Below, piece after piece: positions 17,699-26,941 of a stretch of DNA of 41,377 nucleotides (position 1 is its first letter; each line of letters starts with the position of its first letter). This stretch comes from Aureimonas sp. AU22 (GTDB taxonomy: Bacteria > Pseudomonadota > Alphaproteobacteria > Rhizobiales > Rhizobiaceae). Location of the stretch: positions 1 to 41,377 of the forward strand of contig NZ_BBWJ01000031.1 of assembly GCF_001463745.1 (NCBI RefSeq), in the 5' to 3' direction. Below the pieces are notes generated by a model. That model ran no database searches and was not told the DNA's origin. It was given only the letters and a program-made list of their open reading frames with translations. The translations under genes and the position numbers were made by a program.

Positions 17699-18088
17699 GT
17701 GGAGCCCGCCGGAAAGCTCGCCGGCGGCCGCCTGCGTCGGTTCGCCTTCCACATGCTGGCCTTGGTGGCCTTTGTGCTGGCGCTTGCCGGCGTGGTGTTG
17801 CCGGGACTTCCCGCAACGCCGTTCCTGCTCCTGGCAGCCTGGGCGGCAGCGCGTGGATCGCCGGAACTGAGCCGCCGCATCGAGACCCATCCGCGGCTCG
17901 GTCCGCTCCTGCGCAACTGGCGGGATCGGCGCGTCGTGCCGACGCGCGCCAAGATCCTGGCCGTCCTGTCCATGGCGCTGAGCTTCCTCCTTCTGGTTCG
18001 CTCCGACGCTCCGGCGCCCTTGCTGGTGGGGGTCGTCATCATTTTGGTCGGGGTGGCGTCCTTTCTTCTCACCCGACCGTCGCGCTGA
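17699..18088 (+). CDS. DUF454 (YbaN-family) small membrane protein
   Basis: This 129-residue protein has a hydrophobic hairpin near residues 14-48 (VAFVLALAGVVLPGLPATPFLLLAAWAAARGSP, the signature of DUF454) and a second hydrophobic pair near 85-125. In between comes the conserved SRRIETHPRLGPLLRNWRDRR stretch. Members are inner-membrane proteins of unknown role. The frame opens only at GTG 17699, preceded by AAAGGGC. It lies 78 bases after the XRE stop on the same strand, but the hairpin between them argues for partly separate expression. Confidence 0.85.
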   Translation: MEPAGKLAGGRLRRFAFHMLALVAFVLALAGVVLPGLPATPFLLLAAWAAARGSPELSRRIETHPRLGPLLRNWRDRRVVPTRAKILAVLSMALSFLLLVRSDAPAPLLVGVVIILVGVASFLLTRPSR

Positions 18089-18230
18089 AGCGCAAAGGCG
18101 TAGCGCTGGCACCTTTAACGTTCAATGCGCCCCTCTTGCGCGGCCAACGCCGCGTGATACCGTGATCCCATTCCCCGGACCGACCCGACGCAGAGCGGGA
18201 GGCCGGCGGTGCAAACGGGAGGGTTCCATC

Positions 18231-19181
18231 ATGAACAGGCGTTCGTTCCTGTTGTCGTCGGCTGCGGTGGGCGTGGTCGCCCTTTCCGCCGGAAGAAGCT
18301 GGGCGCAAGCCGCTCCGCTGACCATCCTCGGCTCCGTGCCGAGCCTCAGCTTTCCGTTCTTCGTTCACATGCTGAACCAGATCAAGGCGCAGGCGCAGGA
18401 GATCGGCGGCACCACGCTGATCGAGAGCGACGGCCAGAACTCGGCGCCCAAGCAGACCGGCGACGTCGAGGCCGCCGTGGTCCAGAAGGTGGACGCCATC
18501 GTCATCTCGCCGCTCGACGTCAACTCGCTCGCGCCCGCCGTCGAGCAGGCGGTGCAGGCCGGCATCCCGGTGGTCACGATCGACCGGCGCGTCGACGGCG
18601 TGGACGGCATCCTCGCCCATGTCGGCGCCGACAACGCCAAGGGCGGCGAGGCCCAGGCCAACGCCATCATCGCCGCGAGGCCCGACGGCGCCAAGATCTT
18701 CCACCTCCAGGGACAGCCGGGCGCCGGCCCCGCGATCGACCGCAACAAGGGCGTCCATGCCGTCCTCGACGGCAAGGACAAGTACGAGATCGTCTTCGAG
18801 CAGACCGCCAACTTCGCGCGGGCCGAGGCGCTTTCGGTGACGGAAGCGGGCCTCACCGCCCACGGCAAGCCGGACGTCATCGTCTGCGCCAACGACGACA
18901 TGGCGCTCGGCGCGATGGAGGCCTGCGAGGCCGCCGGGCACACCGACGTCCTGATCTACGGTTTCGACGCCCTTCCGGAAGCGCTGGCGGCCGTGCGCGA
19001 CGGCAAGCTCGCGGGCACCGTGGAGCAGTTCCCGGGCGAGCAGTCGCGCACCGCGGTGCGCATCGCGGTGGACTTCGCCCGCAACGGCACCAAGCCCGCG
19101 CAATCCCAGGTTCTCCTGACGCCGATCGTGATCGGCAAGGACAACCTCGACAAGTCCGAACGCCTGAGCGAGGCCGGCTGA
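18231..19181 (+). CDS. Sugar ABC transporter periplasmic binding protein (ribose type)
   Basis: This 316-residue binding protein belongs to the Peripla_BP_4 family (RbsB/ALS/xylose-like). It starts with a Tat signal, NRRSFLLSSAAVGVVALSA, ending near SWAQA. Fold landmarks include the VVQKVDAIVISPLDVNSLAPAV segment, PVVTIDRRVDG, and VICANDDMALGAMEA with ALAAVRDGKLAGTVEQ near the C terminus. ATG 18231 is supported by GGGAGGG eight bases upstream. An upstream in-frame extension to 18162 would bury the signal peptide. It supplies substrate to the ATPase and permease that follow. The sugar is unknown and no sugar-catabolic gene is adjacent. Confidence 0.9.
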   Translation: MNRRSFLLSSAAVGVVALSAGRSWAQAAPLTILGSVPSLSFPFFVHMLNQIKAQAQEIGGTTLIESDGQNSAPKQTGDVEAAVVQKVDAIVISPLDVNSLAPAVEQAVQAGIPVVTIDRRVDGVDGILAHVGADNAKGGEAQANAIIAARPDGAKIFHLQGQPGAGPAIDRNKGVHAVLDGKDKYEIVFEQTANFARAEALSVTEAGLTAHGKPDVIVCANDDMALGAMEACEAAGHTDVLIYGFDALPEALAAVRDGKLAGTVEQFPGEQSRTAVRIAVDFARNGTKPAQSQVLLTPIVIGKDNLDKSERLSEAG

Positions 19182-19192
19182 GGACAGGCTTC

Positions 19193-19229
19193 CGCGCCGA
19201 CCGGCCGCTTCGAAGCGCCGGCCGGCGCG
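19193..19229 (+). promoter_or_regulatory. Long imperfect hairpin between binding-protein and ATPase genes
   Basis: Bases 19193-19205 pair with 19217-19229 with a single mismatch, and an inner GCTTCGAAGC adds to the stem. It occupies the 61-base gap just after the binding-protein stop. In many ABC operons such a structure protects the upstream mRNA, raising binding-protein output over the membrane parts; here that is an inference. Confidence 0.5.
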
Positions 19230-19242
19230 GGGCCGCACGCCC

Positions 19243-20826
19243 ATGCTCGCGCCCTCCGCTCCCGTTCCGGCCGCGCCGGCCGCCGCGCCGCTCCTCGACA
19301 TGCGGGGCATCTCCAAGGATTTTTCGGGCGTGCGCGCGCTCGACGACGTATCCCTGCGCCTCCTTCCCGGCGAGATCCTCGGTCTCATGGGCGAGAACGG
19401 CGCCGGCAAGTCGACGCTTCTGAAGATCCTGTCCGGCGTCCAGCCGCCCACCCGCGGCGAGATCCGCCTGGACGGGCAACCGGTCGCCTTCGCCAATCCC
19501 GACGAGGCGATGCGGGCCGGCATCGTGACGATCTACCAGGAGCTCTCGCTGATCCCGACCCTGTCGGTGGCGGAGACGATCTTCGTCGGCCGCGCGCCGG
19601 TGAACCGCTTCAAGCTCGTCGACTGGCGCGCCATGCGAGAGGCCGCGGCCCAAGCGATCGCGCGGGTCGGCCTTCGCCTCGACGTGCGCACGCCGGTCTC
19701 CGCCCTGTCGGTCGCCGAGCAGCAGATGGTCGAGATCGCCCGCGCGCTGTCGCTCCATTCGCGCGTCATCGTCATGGACGAGCCGACCTCCGCCCTGTCG
19801 GAAGCCGAGGTCAGCCGCCTTCTCGCGATCATGCGTCGGCTCCGCTCGGAGGGCGTCGCGATCATGTTCGTCACCCACCGCCTGGAGGAGGCCTCCGAGG
19901 TGTGCGACCGGATGACGGTGCTGCGCGACGGCCGGCTCGCCGGCGAACTCGTGCGCGGGGCCGCGCCCATTCCGGTACCGGCGGTGATCGAGCGCATGGT
20001 CGGGCGCGCCGCGTCCGAGCTCTACGCGCGGCCGACGGAGCGGGCGACGGCGGGCGAGGTCCGCCTGTCGGTGCGCGGCCTGACCACCCATCGCAACCCG
20101 GAAGCGCCGCATGCGATCGTGCTCAAGGGTGTCGACCTCGACCTGAAGGCGGGAGAGATCCTTGGGGTCGCCGGCCTCGTCGGATCGGGGCGCACGGAAC
20201 TGGCGCGCGCGATCTTCGGCGCCGACCGGTGTGCGGGCGGCGAAATCCGGCTCGACGGGCGGCCGATCGCCCCCGCTTCGCCGGCCGATGCGATCGCGCT
20301 CGGGATCGGGCTCGTGCCGGAGGATCGCAAGCACCAGGCGATCTTTCCGGCGCTCGGCATCCAACCGAACTTCTCGGTGGCGTCGCTGAAGGCCTATGCC
20401 CGCGCGCTCGGCTTCATGGCCGAGGGGCGCGAGCGCCGCGATCTCGCCGCCTATCGGAAGATGCTGAACATCCGCATGGCCGGCCCCGAACAGCTCATCG
20501 CGGGGCTTTCGGGCGGCAACCAGCAGAAGGTGATCCTCGCCCGCTGGCTCGCGCGAGATCCCAAGGTGCTGATCGTCGACGAGCCGACGCGCGGCGTCGA
20601 CGTCGGGGCCAAGGCCGAGGTGCACCAGATCCTGGTGGGACTGGCGGCACGCGGCATCGCCGTCCTCGTCATCTCGTCCGAACTGCCGGAAATCCTTGCG
20701 GTGAGCGACCGCATCGTCACCATGCGCGAGGGGCGCATCACGGGCGAGATGCCGGCCTCGCAAGCCAGCGAAGAGTCCCTCATGGCGCTGATGGCGCTCG
20801 GCAATCCAACGGAGCCCCGTCCATGA
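19243..20826 (+). CDS. Sugar ABC transporter ATP-binding protein, RbsA/XylG-type
   Basis: This 527-residue protein has two tandem ATPase domains, the hallmark of RbsA/XylG/MglA. The N-terminal domain has Walker A GENGAGKS at 50-57, signature LSVAEQQMVEIARAL and VIVMDEPTSAL. The C-terminal domain has the degenerate Walker A GLVGSGRTEL, the signature LSGGNQQKV and VLIVDEPTRGVDVGAKAE, exactly as in the family, where the second site is weakly active. It energises import with the permease below, whose start codon overlaps its stop by four bases (ATGA). ATG 19243 is the likely start although a ribosome site is weak; the first 17 residues are Ala/Pro-rich. Confidence 0.92.
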   Translation: MLAPSAPVPAAPAAAPLLDMRGISKDFSGVRALDDVSLRLLPGEILGLMGENGAGKSTLLKILSGVQPPTRGEIRLDGQPVAFANPDEAMRAGIVTIYQELSLIPTLSVAETIFVGRAPVNRFKLVDWRAMREAAAQAIARVGLRLDVRTPVSALSVAEQQMVEIARALSLHSRVIVMDEPTSALSEAEVSRLLAIMRRLRSEGVAIMFVTHRLEEASEVCDRMTVLRDGRLAGELVRGAAPIPVPAVIERMVGRAASELYARPTERATAGEVRLSVRGLTTHRNPEAPHAIVLKGVDLDLKAGEILGVAGLVGSGRTELARAIFGADRCAGGEIRLDGRPIAPASPADAIALGIGLVPEDRKHQAIFPALGIQPNFSVASLKAYARALGFMAEGRERRDLAAYRKMLNIRMAGPEQLIAGLSGGNQQKVILARWLARDPKVLIVDEPTRGVDVGAKAEVHQILVGLAARGIAVLVISSELPEILAVSDRIVTMREGRITGEMPASQASEESLMALMALGNPTEPRP

Positions 20827-21836
20827 CCGCAGTCGATGAAGCGGCGACGCGCCCCCGCGTCAACCTCTTCCGCTTGCTCAAGACCTTCGGGCCGCTGCTC
20901 TTCCTCCTGGTGCTGATGGCGGTCTTCGCGCTCGTCAACCCGAACTTCCTGAACCCGACCAACCTCTTCAACGTCCTGCGACAGATCTCGATCACCGGGC
21001 TCATCGCACTCGGCATGACCTTCGTGATCCTGACGGCCGGCATCGACCTGTCGGTCGGCTCGCTGGTGGCGCTGTCGGGCATGGTGGCGGCGATCGTGTT
21101 CAAGGGCGGGGCGGCGAACACGCTCTCGCTCGGCGGGGCCGCGGCGGGCGGCTACGGTTGGTTCGCGGCCCTCGTCGCCGCCCTGGCAGTCGGCACGCTC
21201 TGCGGCGGGGTGCAGGGCCTTGCCATCACGCGGCTCAAGGTTCCGCCTTTCGTGGTGACGCTCGGCGGGCTCACGATCTTTCGCGGACTGACACTCACCC
21301 TCTCCAACGGCGGGCCGATCTCCGGCTTCGACGCGTCCATGCGCTGGTTCGGCACGGGACTGGTGGGGCCGGTGCCGGTGCCGGTCATCATCTTCGCGGT
21401 CGCGGCCGCACTCTGTCACATCGTCCTGCGCTACACGCGCTACGGCCGCGCGGTCTACGCGGTCGGCGGCAATGCCGAGGCGGCGCGCCTGTCGGGCCTC
21501 AAGGTCGATGCCATCCTCGTCTCGGTCTATCTCATCGTCGGCTTCTTCTGCGGCCTCGCCGCCTTCGTCCTGTCCGCGCGGCTGAACTCCGCGGAAGCCG
21601 TGGCCGGCATCGGCTACGAGCTGACGGTGATCTCGGCCGTCGTGATCGGCGGCACCAGCCTCTTCGGCGGCGTCGGAACGGTGGGCGGCACCGTGATCGG
21701 GGCGGCGCTCATCGGCGTCCTCGTCAACGGGCTCGTCCTCAACAACGTCTCCTCCTACACGCAGCAGGTGGTGATCGGCCTGATCCTGATCCTCGCTGTC
21801 GCCTTCGACCGCTGGCTGAAGGCGCGGGCGCGCTGA
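20823..21836 (+). CDS. Sugar ABC transporter permease, RbsC-type
   Basis: This 337-residue inner-membrane permease of the BPD_transp_2 family has about nine hydrophobic segments. Landmarks are the early GMTFVILTAGIDLSVGSLVAL segment, VPPFVVTLGGLTIFRGLTL, and GRAVYAVGGNAEAARLSGLKV, followed by the GGTSLFGGVGTVGGTVIGA loop. It forms the channel for the sugar importer. It is the last gene of the three-gene operon, and ends only 16 bases from the convergent RND gene, so no room remains for a normal terminator. Confidence 0.92.
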   Translation: MTAVDEAATRPRVNLFRLLKTFGPLLFLLVLMAVFALVNPNFLNPTNLFNVLRQISITGLIALGMTFVILTAGIDLSVGSLVALSGMVAAIVFKGGAANTLSLGGAAAGGYGWFAALVAALAVGTLCGGVQGLAITRLKVPPFVVTLGGLTIFRGLTLTLSNGGPISGFDASMRWFGTGLVGPVPVPVIIFAVAAALCHIVLRYTRYGRAVYAVGGNAEAARLSGLKVDAILVSVYLIVGFFCGLAAFVLSARLNSAEAVAGIGYELTVISAVVIGGTSLFGGVGTVGGTVIGAALIGVLVNGLVLNNVSSYTQQVVIGLILILAVAFDRWLKARAR

Positions 21837-21852
21837 GACCGACGTCGACGGG

Positions 21853-24800
21853 TCACTCCGCCGGCTGGGCTTCCCCGCCGGCGGGGTTCTCGCGCTCGAG
21901 TTTCTCGAGCTCCGCTTCCAGCGCGTTGCGCGGCGGCGAGAAGCGCGACAGGAGGACATAGAGCGCCGGCACCACGAAGAGCGTGAGGAACGTGCCGAGC
22001 GTCGTGCCGGCCGCGATCACGGCGCCGACCGTGGTACGCGCCTCGGCGCCCGCGCCCGACTCGAGCAGGAGCGGCACCGCACCGATGATGGTGGCGAGCG
22101 TCGTCATCAGGATCGGGCGCAGCCGCTGTGCCGCTGCCTCGACCGCCGCTTCGAACGGCTCGGCCCCTTCCTCGCGGAGCTGGTTGGCGAATTCCACGAG
22201 AAGGATCGCGTTCTTGGCGACGAGGCCGATCAGGAGCAGCATGGCGATCTGGCTGTAGATGTTGAGCGTCTGCCCCATCGCCCAGAGGATCAGGATGCCG
22301 CCCGCCAGCGCCGCCGGCGCCGCCATCAGGATCACGAAGGGGTGGACGAAGCTCTCGAACTGGCCCGCCAGAAGCAGGTAGACCAGCACCAGGATCATCG
22401 CGAGGATGAAGAGGACGGCCGAGCCCGTCTCCTGGAAGTCGAGGCTCTGACCGGTATAGGCGATCTCGGTGCCCGCCGGCTGGTTCTCGCGCGCGATCTC
22501 CTCCAACTGGTCGAGCGCGTCGCCGAGCGAGAGGGCAGGCGAAAGGTTCGCGCCGATCGTGATCGACGGCTGGCGGTCCAGCCGCTCGAGTTCGCGCACC
22601 GTGCCGACCTCCTCGCGGATCACGACGCTGGAGAGCGGGATCAACTCGCCCTGGCCGGAGCGCACGAACACGTTGTCGATGTCGCCGGGCGTCAACCGAT
22701 CCTCGTTGCGGGCCTGGAGGATGACCTCGTACTCCTCGCCCCGCTCGACATAGCGGGTGATCTCCGCCTCGCCGAACATGATCTGCAGCGTCTCGCCGAT
22801 CGCCTGCGCGTCGACGCCGAGCGCGGAGGCGCGCGAGCGATCCACCGACACGCGGATCTGCGGCTTGGTGTCGTCGTAGTCGGAATCGAGGTTGATGAGG
22901 CCGGGGATCGAGCGCCCCCGCTCGACGATGCCTTGCGACCACGCATCGAGCACGTCGCGGTCGGGGCCCTTCACCACCATCGAAACCGGGCGCCCGCCGC
23001 CCTGGCCGAGACCGTTCGGGTTGATCGCGAAGGCCCGCACGCCGGTGACCGCCGGCAGCGCATCTTGCAGCCGTTCCTGGAACGCCATCTGCGTTTCTTC
23101 GCGCTCGGCCCAGTCCTTGAGCTGCACGATCAGGATGCCGACGGTCGGCTGGCCCTGCCCGGCGCGGCCGGGCGACAGCACGGTGAGGATGGCGCGTATC
23201 GGCCCGTTCTCGCCGTTGGTCTTGCGCACCGTGTCCTCCAGGACGCGCATCTTCTCCGACATGTAGGCCGGGGAGGCGCCCTCCGGCCCTTCGGCGCGCA
23301 CGATGATGGCGCCGCGGTCCTCGTCTGGCGCGAGCTCGCTCGGCACGACCGTGAAGGCGAAGACGCCGATCGCGGCGAAGGCGAGTCCGGCGAGAAGGGT
23401 CAGCCAGACGTGGCGCACGGCAGAGCCGAGCACGCGCTTGTAGGCGTTGCCGAGGCGATCGAGCTTGGCCCCGACGAAGCGCTCCATGCGCGTCGGCTCG
23501 GATCGGTCGGCGAAGAGCTTGGACGACAGCATCGGGGCGAGCGTCAGCGCCGCCGTGGTGGAGAAGCCGACGATCGCCGCCAGCACCACGGCGAACTCGC
23601 GGAAGAGAAGGCCGACATTGCCGCCGAGGAACGCTAGCGGCAGGATCACGGCGATCAGCACAACCGCGCTGGCAAAGACCGCGAACCCCACCTGCCGCGT
23701 CGCGCGGGCGGCGGCGAGCAGCAGCGGCTCGCCCTGCTGCTGGCGGCGCCGGATGTTCTCCATGATGACGACAGCGTCGTCCGTGCACAGGCTGATCGCC
23801 AGGATCACCGCGAGGATGGTGAGGGCGTTCAGGGAGAAGCCCATGGCGACGGCCACGATCGCGGCCGGAATGACGGAGGCGGGAATGGTCGCCGCCGGGA
23901 TGATCGTGGAGCGCAGCGAGCCGAGGAACACGAAGATGACGACCACGATCACCGCCACCGTCTGCAGGAGCGTCGAGGCGACGTTCTTCAGGTTCTCCCG
24001 GATGAACACGGCCTCGTTGTAGCCGACGGCGATCTCCACCGAGTCGGGGATTTGGCCCCGGACCGATTCCAGTTCCCAGATTACGCCGTCGGCGATCTCC
24101 AGCGTGTTGGCGTTGGACTGGCGCACGATGCCGAGCGAGATCGCGTCCTGTCCGTCGACGCGGAAGCCGGAATTGCGATCCTCGACGCCGACATCGACGC
24201 TCGCCACGTCCCCGAGCCGCACCCGGTTGCCCCCCTGGTCGATGAGCGAAAGCTCGCGAAACTCGTCGGCCGAGGAAAAGCGCGTGTCGGCGCGAAGGGT
24301 GATGGCCTGGGTTGCGGTCTCGAGTTCGCCGGCCGGCAACTCGACGTTCTCCGCCTCGAGACGCGCCGAGATGTCGCCGGCGGTGACGCCGCGCGCGGCC
24401 ATCGCGCGCCGGTCCAGCCAGATGCGCATGGCGTATCGCTTCTCGCCGCCGATCTGAACCTGGCTGACGCCGGAGACCGCGCCGATCGCATCCACCACGG
24501 TGCGGTCCACGAGGTCGGTAAGGGCGGCGGTGTCGTATTCGTCGGAGCGCACGGTGAGATACATCATCGGCTGATCGTCTGCCGAGGCCTTCTCGATCAC
24601 CGGCTCCTCGACGAGATCGGGCAGGTCGTTGCGCACGGCCGAGACCTTGTCGCGCACGTCCGCGGCGGCCGCGTCGATATCGGTGCCGGCCACGAATTCG
24701 AGGTCGATGTCGGAATTCTCGTCGCGGGTCGTCGAGCGGATCTGCCGGATGCCGGCGATGCCCGAGAGGTTCTCCTCGATGATGCGCGTCACCTCGCGCT

Positions 24801-24978
24801 CCACCACCTCGGCCTGCGCGCCCTGGTAGATCGTGTTGACGGTGACGGAGGGCGGATCGACGTCGGGAAACTCGCGGATCGGCAGCGACAGCATGGCGCC
24901 GATGCCGACGGCGATCAGAAGGAGGTTGAAGGAAGCGGCTAGGATCGGCCGGGTGATGACGGTGTCGAGAAGCCGCAT
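21853..24978 (-). CDS. RND efflux pump inner-membrane transporter, HAE1/AcrB-type
   Basis: This 1041-residue protein has the length and architecture of AcrB/MexB: a first helix at about residues 8-30, a large periplasmic pore and docking region, six middle helices, a second periplasmic region, and a last helix bundle. The proton-relay aspartates in helix 4 are present as D400-D401 (LCTDDAVVIMEN). The FAVVLAAIVGFSTTAALTLAPMLSS segment is typical. It exports drugs, detergents or metabolites using the proton gradient. It starts six bases after the end of the membrane-fusion gene and is co-transcribed with it. The outer-membrane partner is not in the window. Confidence 0.93.
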   Translation of the reverse strand: MRLLDTVITRPILAASFNLLLIAVGIGAMLSLPIREFPDVDPPSVTVNTIYQGAQAEVVEREVTRIIEENLSGIAGIRQIRSTTRDENSDIDLEFVAGTDIDAAAADVRDKVSAVRNDLPDLVEEPVIEKASADDQPMMYLTVRSDEYDTAALTDLVDRTVVDAIGAVSGVSQVQIGGEKRYAMRIWLDRRAMAARGVTAGDISARLEAENVELPAGELETATQAITLRADTRFSSADEFRELSLIDQGGNRVRLGDVASVDVGVEDRNSGFRVDGQDAISLGIVRQSNANTLEIADGVIWELESVRGQIPDSVEIAVGYNEAVFIRENLKNVASTLLQTVAVIVVVIFVFLGSLRSTIIPAATIPASVIPAAIVAVAMGFSLNALTILAVILAISLCTDDAVVIMENIRRRQQQGEPLLLAAARATRQVGFAVFASAVVLIAVILPLAFLGGNVGLLFREFAVVLAAIVGFSTTAALTLAPMLSSKLFADRSEPTRMERFVGAKLDRLGNAYKRVLGSAVRHVWLTLLAGLAFAAIGVFAFTVVPSELAPDEDRGAIIVRAEGPEGASPAYMSEKMRVLEDTVRKTNGENGPIRAILTVLSPGRAGQGQPTVGILIVQLKDWAEREETQMAFQERLQDALPAVTGVRAFAINPNGLGQGGGRPVSMVVKGPDRDVLDAWSQGIVERGRSIPGLINLDSDYDDTKPQIRVSVDRSRASALGVDAQAIGETLQIMFGEAEITRYVERGEEYEVILQARNEDRLTPGDIDNVFVRSGQGELIPLSSVVIREEVGTVRELERLDRQPSITIGANLSPALSLGDALDQLEEIARENQPAGTEIAYTGQSLDFQETGSAVLFILAMILVLVYLLLAGQFESFVHPFVILMAAPAALAGGILILWAMGQTLNIYSQIAMLLLIGLVAKNAILLVEFANQLREEGAEPFEAAVEAAAQRLRPILMTTLATIIGAVPLLLESGAGAEARTTVGAVIAAGTTLGTFLTLFVVPALYVLLSRFSPPRNALEAELEKLERENPAGGEAQPAE

Positions 24979-24984
24979 GGTGCG

Positions 24985-26151
24985 TCAGCCCCGCGCGGCC
25001 GGCGCGGCGGCCTGCGCTTCGCCCGCTTCGGGGCCGTCCCGTGCGGGCGGCGTGTCGCCCTCGGCCTCGTCCTTCACCTCGATCGCCTGGCCGGACGTCA
25101 GGTCCTGGAACCCTTCGACGACGACGCGCCGCCCGGCTTCCAATCCGTCCACGATCTCGACCCGGTCCGCGTCGCGCTGGCCGACCCGCACCTCGATGCG
25201 CTCCGCCTTCCCGTCTTCTTCGGCAAAGACGAAGTGGTTGGCGCCCTCGATCTGCACCGCCAACGGCGGGACGGTCACCGCGTCCTCGCGCTGCCCGGTC
25301 TGCAGCGTCACGTTCATCAGCATGCCGGGCAAGAGCTTTTCGTCGCCGTTCGGCACGCTCGCCTCAATTGTCACCGTGCGCAACGCGGGATCGACGCGGC
25401 TGGCGATCGCCGTGACCTCGCCGCGGAACGGTTCATCGGGAAAGGCGACGGAGGCGGCCTCGATCGGCGCACCCATGCGGATTTGCCCGAGATAGCGTTC
25501 CGGCACGGTGAAGCGGATCTCGATCGGGTCCACGGCGTCGAGCAGCGCCACCTCGCCGCCGGGCTGGATCAAGGTGCCGAGGCTGATGTTGCGAAGGCCG
25601 AGGCGCCCGGCGAATGGTGCGCGGATGTTGTAGTCGTCGAGTCTCTCCCGGGCGGAGGCGACCTCGGCGTCGGCGGCCTCGGCCTGCCGCTGCAGGTCGT
25701 TGGCCACGGCGCGTGGTCCCGTGCCGTCCTGGGCGAGCTGCGACGCCCGACCGAACGCCTGGCGCGCCTCCTCGGCGGCGGCTTCCGCGACACGGACCTG
25801 ATCCTGCGCATCCGCGGGGTCGAGGCGAACCAGGATGTCGCCCTCCGCCACGTCCTGCCCGTCGGTGAAGGCGATCTCCGTGACGCGTCCCGAGACGCGG
25901 GCGGTCACGGTCACGCTTTCGCGAGCCACCGTGTCGCCGACCGATTCCAGCGTCAGCGCGATGTCGGCGAGGCCGGCCTCGGCAAGCACCACCGGGGTCG
26001 GCGGTTCCTCGGCGGACGCCTCCTCAGTTTTTTCGCCGCTGCCCGGAAGCATGGCCGCCACCGGCGCCGGCCAGCCCGTGAGATAGGCCATTGCGCCGAG
26101 CCCGCCGGCCACGAGCAGAAGGGCGGCGATGGCCGTGGGAAGCGGTCTCAT
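24985..26151 (-). CDS. RND efflux membrane-fusion (periplasmic adaptor) protein
   Basis: This 388-residue adaptor has an N-terminal uncleaved or cleaved hydrophobic segment at about 8-25, then a barrel-sandwich/lipoyl segment (VTARVSGRVTEIAFTDGQDVAEGDILVRLD), an alpha-helical hairpin around residues 118-172 (AEAAAEEARQAFGRA and onward), and matching second lipoyl half IRAPFAGRLGLRNISLGTLI. A beta-barrel and membrane-proximal domain follow, then an acidic-alanine tail of about 30 residues. No lipobox cysteine is visible. It links the RND pump to an outer-membrane channel and is the first gene of this two-gene operon. Confidence 0.92.
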   Translation of the reverse strand: MRPLPTAIAALLLVAGGLGAMAYLTGWPAPVAAMLPGSGEKTEEASAEEPPTPVVLAEAGLADIALTLESVGDTVARESVTVTARVSGRVTEIAFTDGQDVAEGDILVRLDPADAQDQVRVAEAAAEEARQAFGRASQLAQDGTGPRAVANDLQRQAEAADAEVASARERLDDYNIRAPFAGRLGLRNISLGTLIQPGGEVALLDAVDPIEIRFTVPERYLGQIRMGAPIEAASVAFPDEPFRGEVTAIASRVDPALRTVTIEASVPNGDEKLLPGMLMNVTLQTGQREDAVTVPPLAVQIEGANHFVFAEEDGKAERIEVRVGQRDADRVEIVDGLEAGRRVVVEGFQDLTSGQAIEVKDEAEGDTPPARDGPEAGEAQAAAPAARG

Positions 26152-26312
26152 GAAAGGGATCTTCTCCGGCCAACTGCGTCAAAGGCGCAATTGCCGGGCG
26201 AAGCGATCGTTCCCGCAAGGGTTGCGGGCGCGATGTCGCACAGGGGGCTCCGGGCGCATGGCCGAGCCGCCTGGGGAGCGGGCGTCCGCAGACGCTCCGC
26301 TAGCGATGTCCG

Positions 26313-26345
26313 GCGCGGGCGAACGGCAAGACCGCCCGCCCGCGC
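26313..26345 (-). terminator. Possible terminator hairpin after mucR
   Basis: GCGCGGGCG (26313-26321) is the inverse of 26337-26345, with a 15-base loop. It starts seven bases after the mucR stop on the minus strand. No T-run follows, so it may be a stabilising stem rather than an intrinsic terminator. Confidence 0.35.
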
Positions 26346-26351
26346 AAGCCA

Positions 26352-26882
26352 TCACTCGGCCGCGGCGGCGGCCTTCTTGGTGGTGCGGCGGCGCTTGGCC
26401 GGCTTCTCGGCTTCCGGCTCCACGACCGGAGCGGGGGCAGGGGCCTCCTCGATCTCGACCTCGGGCTCCACGTCCGGGGCCGCCTTGCGGCCGAGCCCGA
26501 TGCTCTTGGCGAGCTCGGAGCGCTTGGCGGCGTAATTGGCGGCGACCATCGGGTAGTCCGGCGCAAGGCCCCACTTCTGGCGATAGGCCTCCGGCGTCAG
26601 GTCGTAGTGCGTCTTCAGGTGACGCTTCAGCGACTTGAACTGCTTTCCGTCCTCCAAGCAGATCAAGTAGTCGGGGGTCACGGATTTCTTGATCGGAACA
26701 GCCGGAACCAGCGGAGCGGCAGGCGCGGCTTCGGGCTCCTTGGCAGCGTCGAAGTCGAGCGAGGCGTAGACCACACCGATCAACGGCGCCAGATCGTCCC
26801 GCGTCACATGATTCTTGCTGACATAGGCCTTGACGATCTGAGCGGTCAGATGTCGGCGCGACACGTCCTTGCTGTTGTCCAT
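26352..26882 (-). CDS. mucR: MucR/Ros-family zinc-finger transcriptional regulator
   Basis: This 176-residue regulator is of the type that acts as an H-NS-like silencer and global regulator of surface polysaccharide, motility and virulence genes in rhizobia and brucellae. The prokaryotic zinc finger is C75-x2-D78-x9-H88-x3-H92 (LICLEDGKQFKSLKRHLKTH), where Asp replaces the second Cys, as in many MucR proteins. The N-terminal 55 residues match the oligomerisation region. The C-terminal 70 residues are Glu/Ala/Pro-rich and end in the basic RRRTTKK; this tail is longer than in the shorter family members. The start at ATG 26882 is chosen because GAGAGG lies six bases before it; ATG 26888 abuts that site. 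It is probably self-regulated. Confidence 0.9.
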   Translation of the reverse strand: MDNSKDVSRRHLTAQIVKAYVSKNHVTRDDLAPLIGVVYASLDFDAAKEPEAAPAAPLVPAVPIKKSVTPDYLICLEDGKQFKSLKRHLKTHYDLTPEAYRQKWGLAPDYPMVAANYAAKRSELAKSIGLGRKAAPDVEPEVEIEEAPAPAPVVEPEAEKPAKRRRTTKKAAAAAE

Positions 26883-26912
26883 TTCCATCCTCTCGAAGTT
26901 TCGCGAACAAAT

Positions 26913-26941
26913 AACGTAGTCACGTATATTGGTCTACCCAA
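26913..26941 (-). promoter_or_regulatory. Candidate mucR promoter in an AT-rich divergent region
   Basis: On the minus strand, TTGGGT (26941-26936) and TACGTT (26918-26913) are 17 bases apart and about 30 bases before the start codon. The surrounding 26890-26995 region is strikingly AT-rich for this genome, which fits the T/A-rich binding preference of MucR proteins and possible self-control. Confidence 0.38.

Noticed and set aside
21837-21852. Terminator between the convergent rbsC-type and RND genes
   Set aside because: Only 16 bases separate the stops and no stable stem can be formed there.
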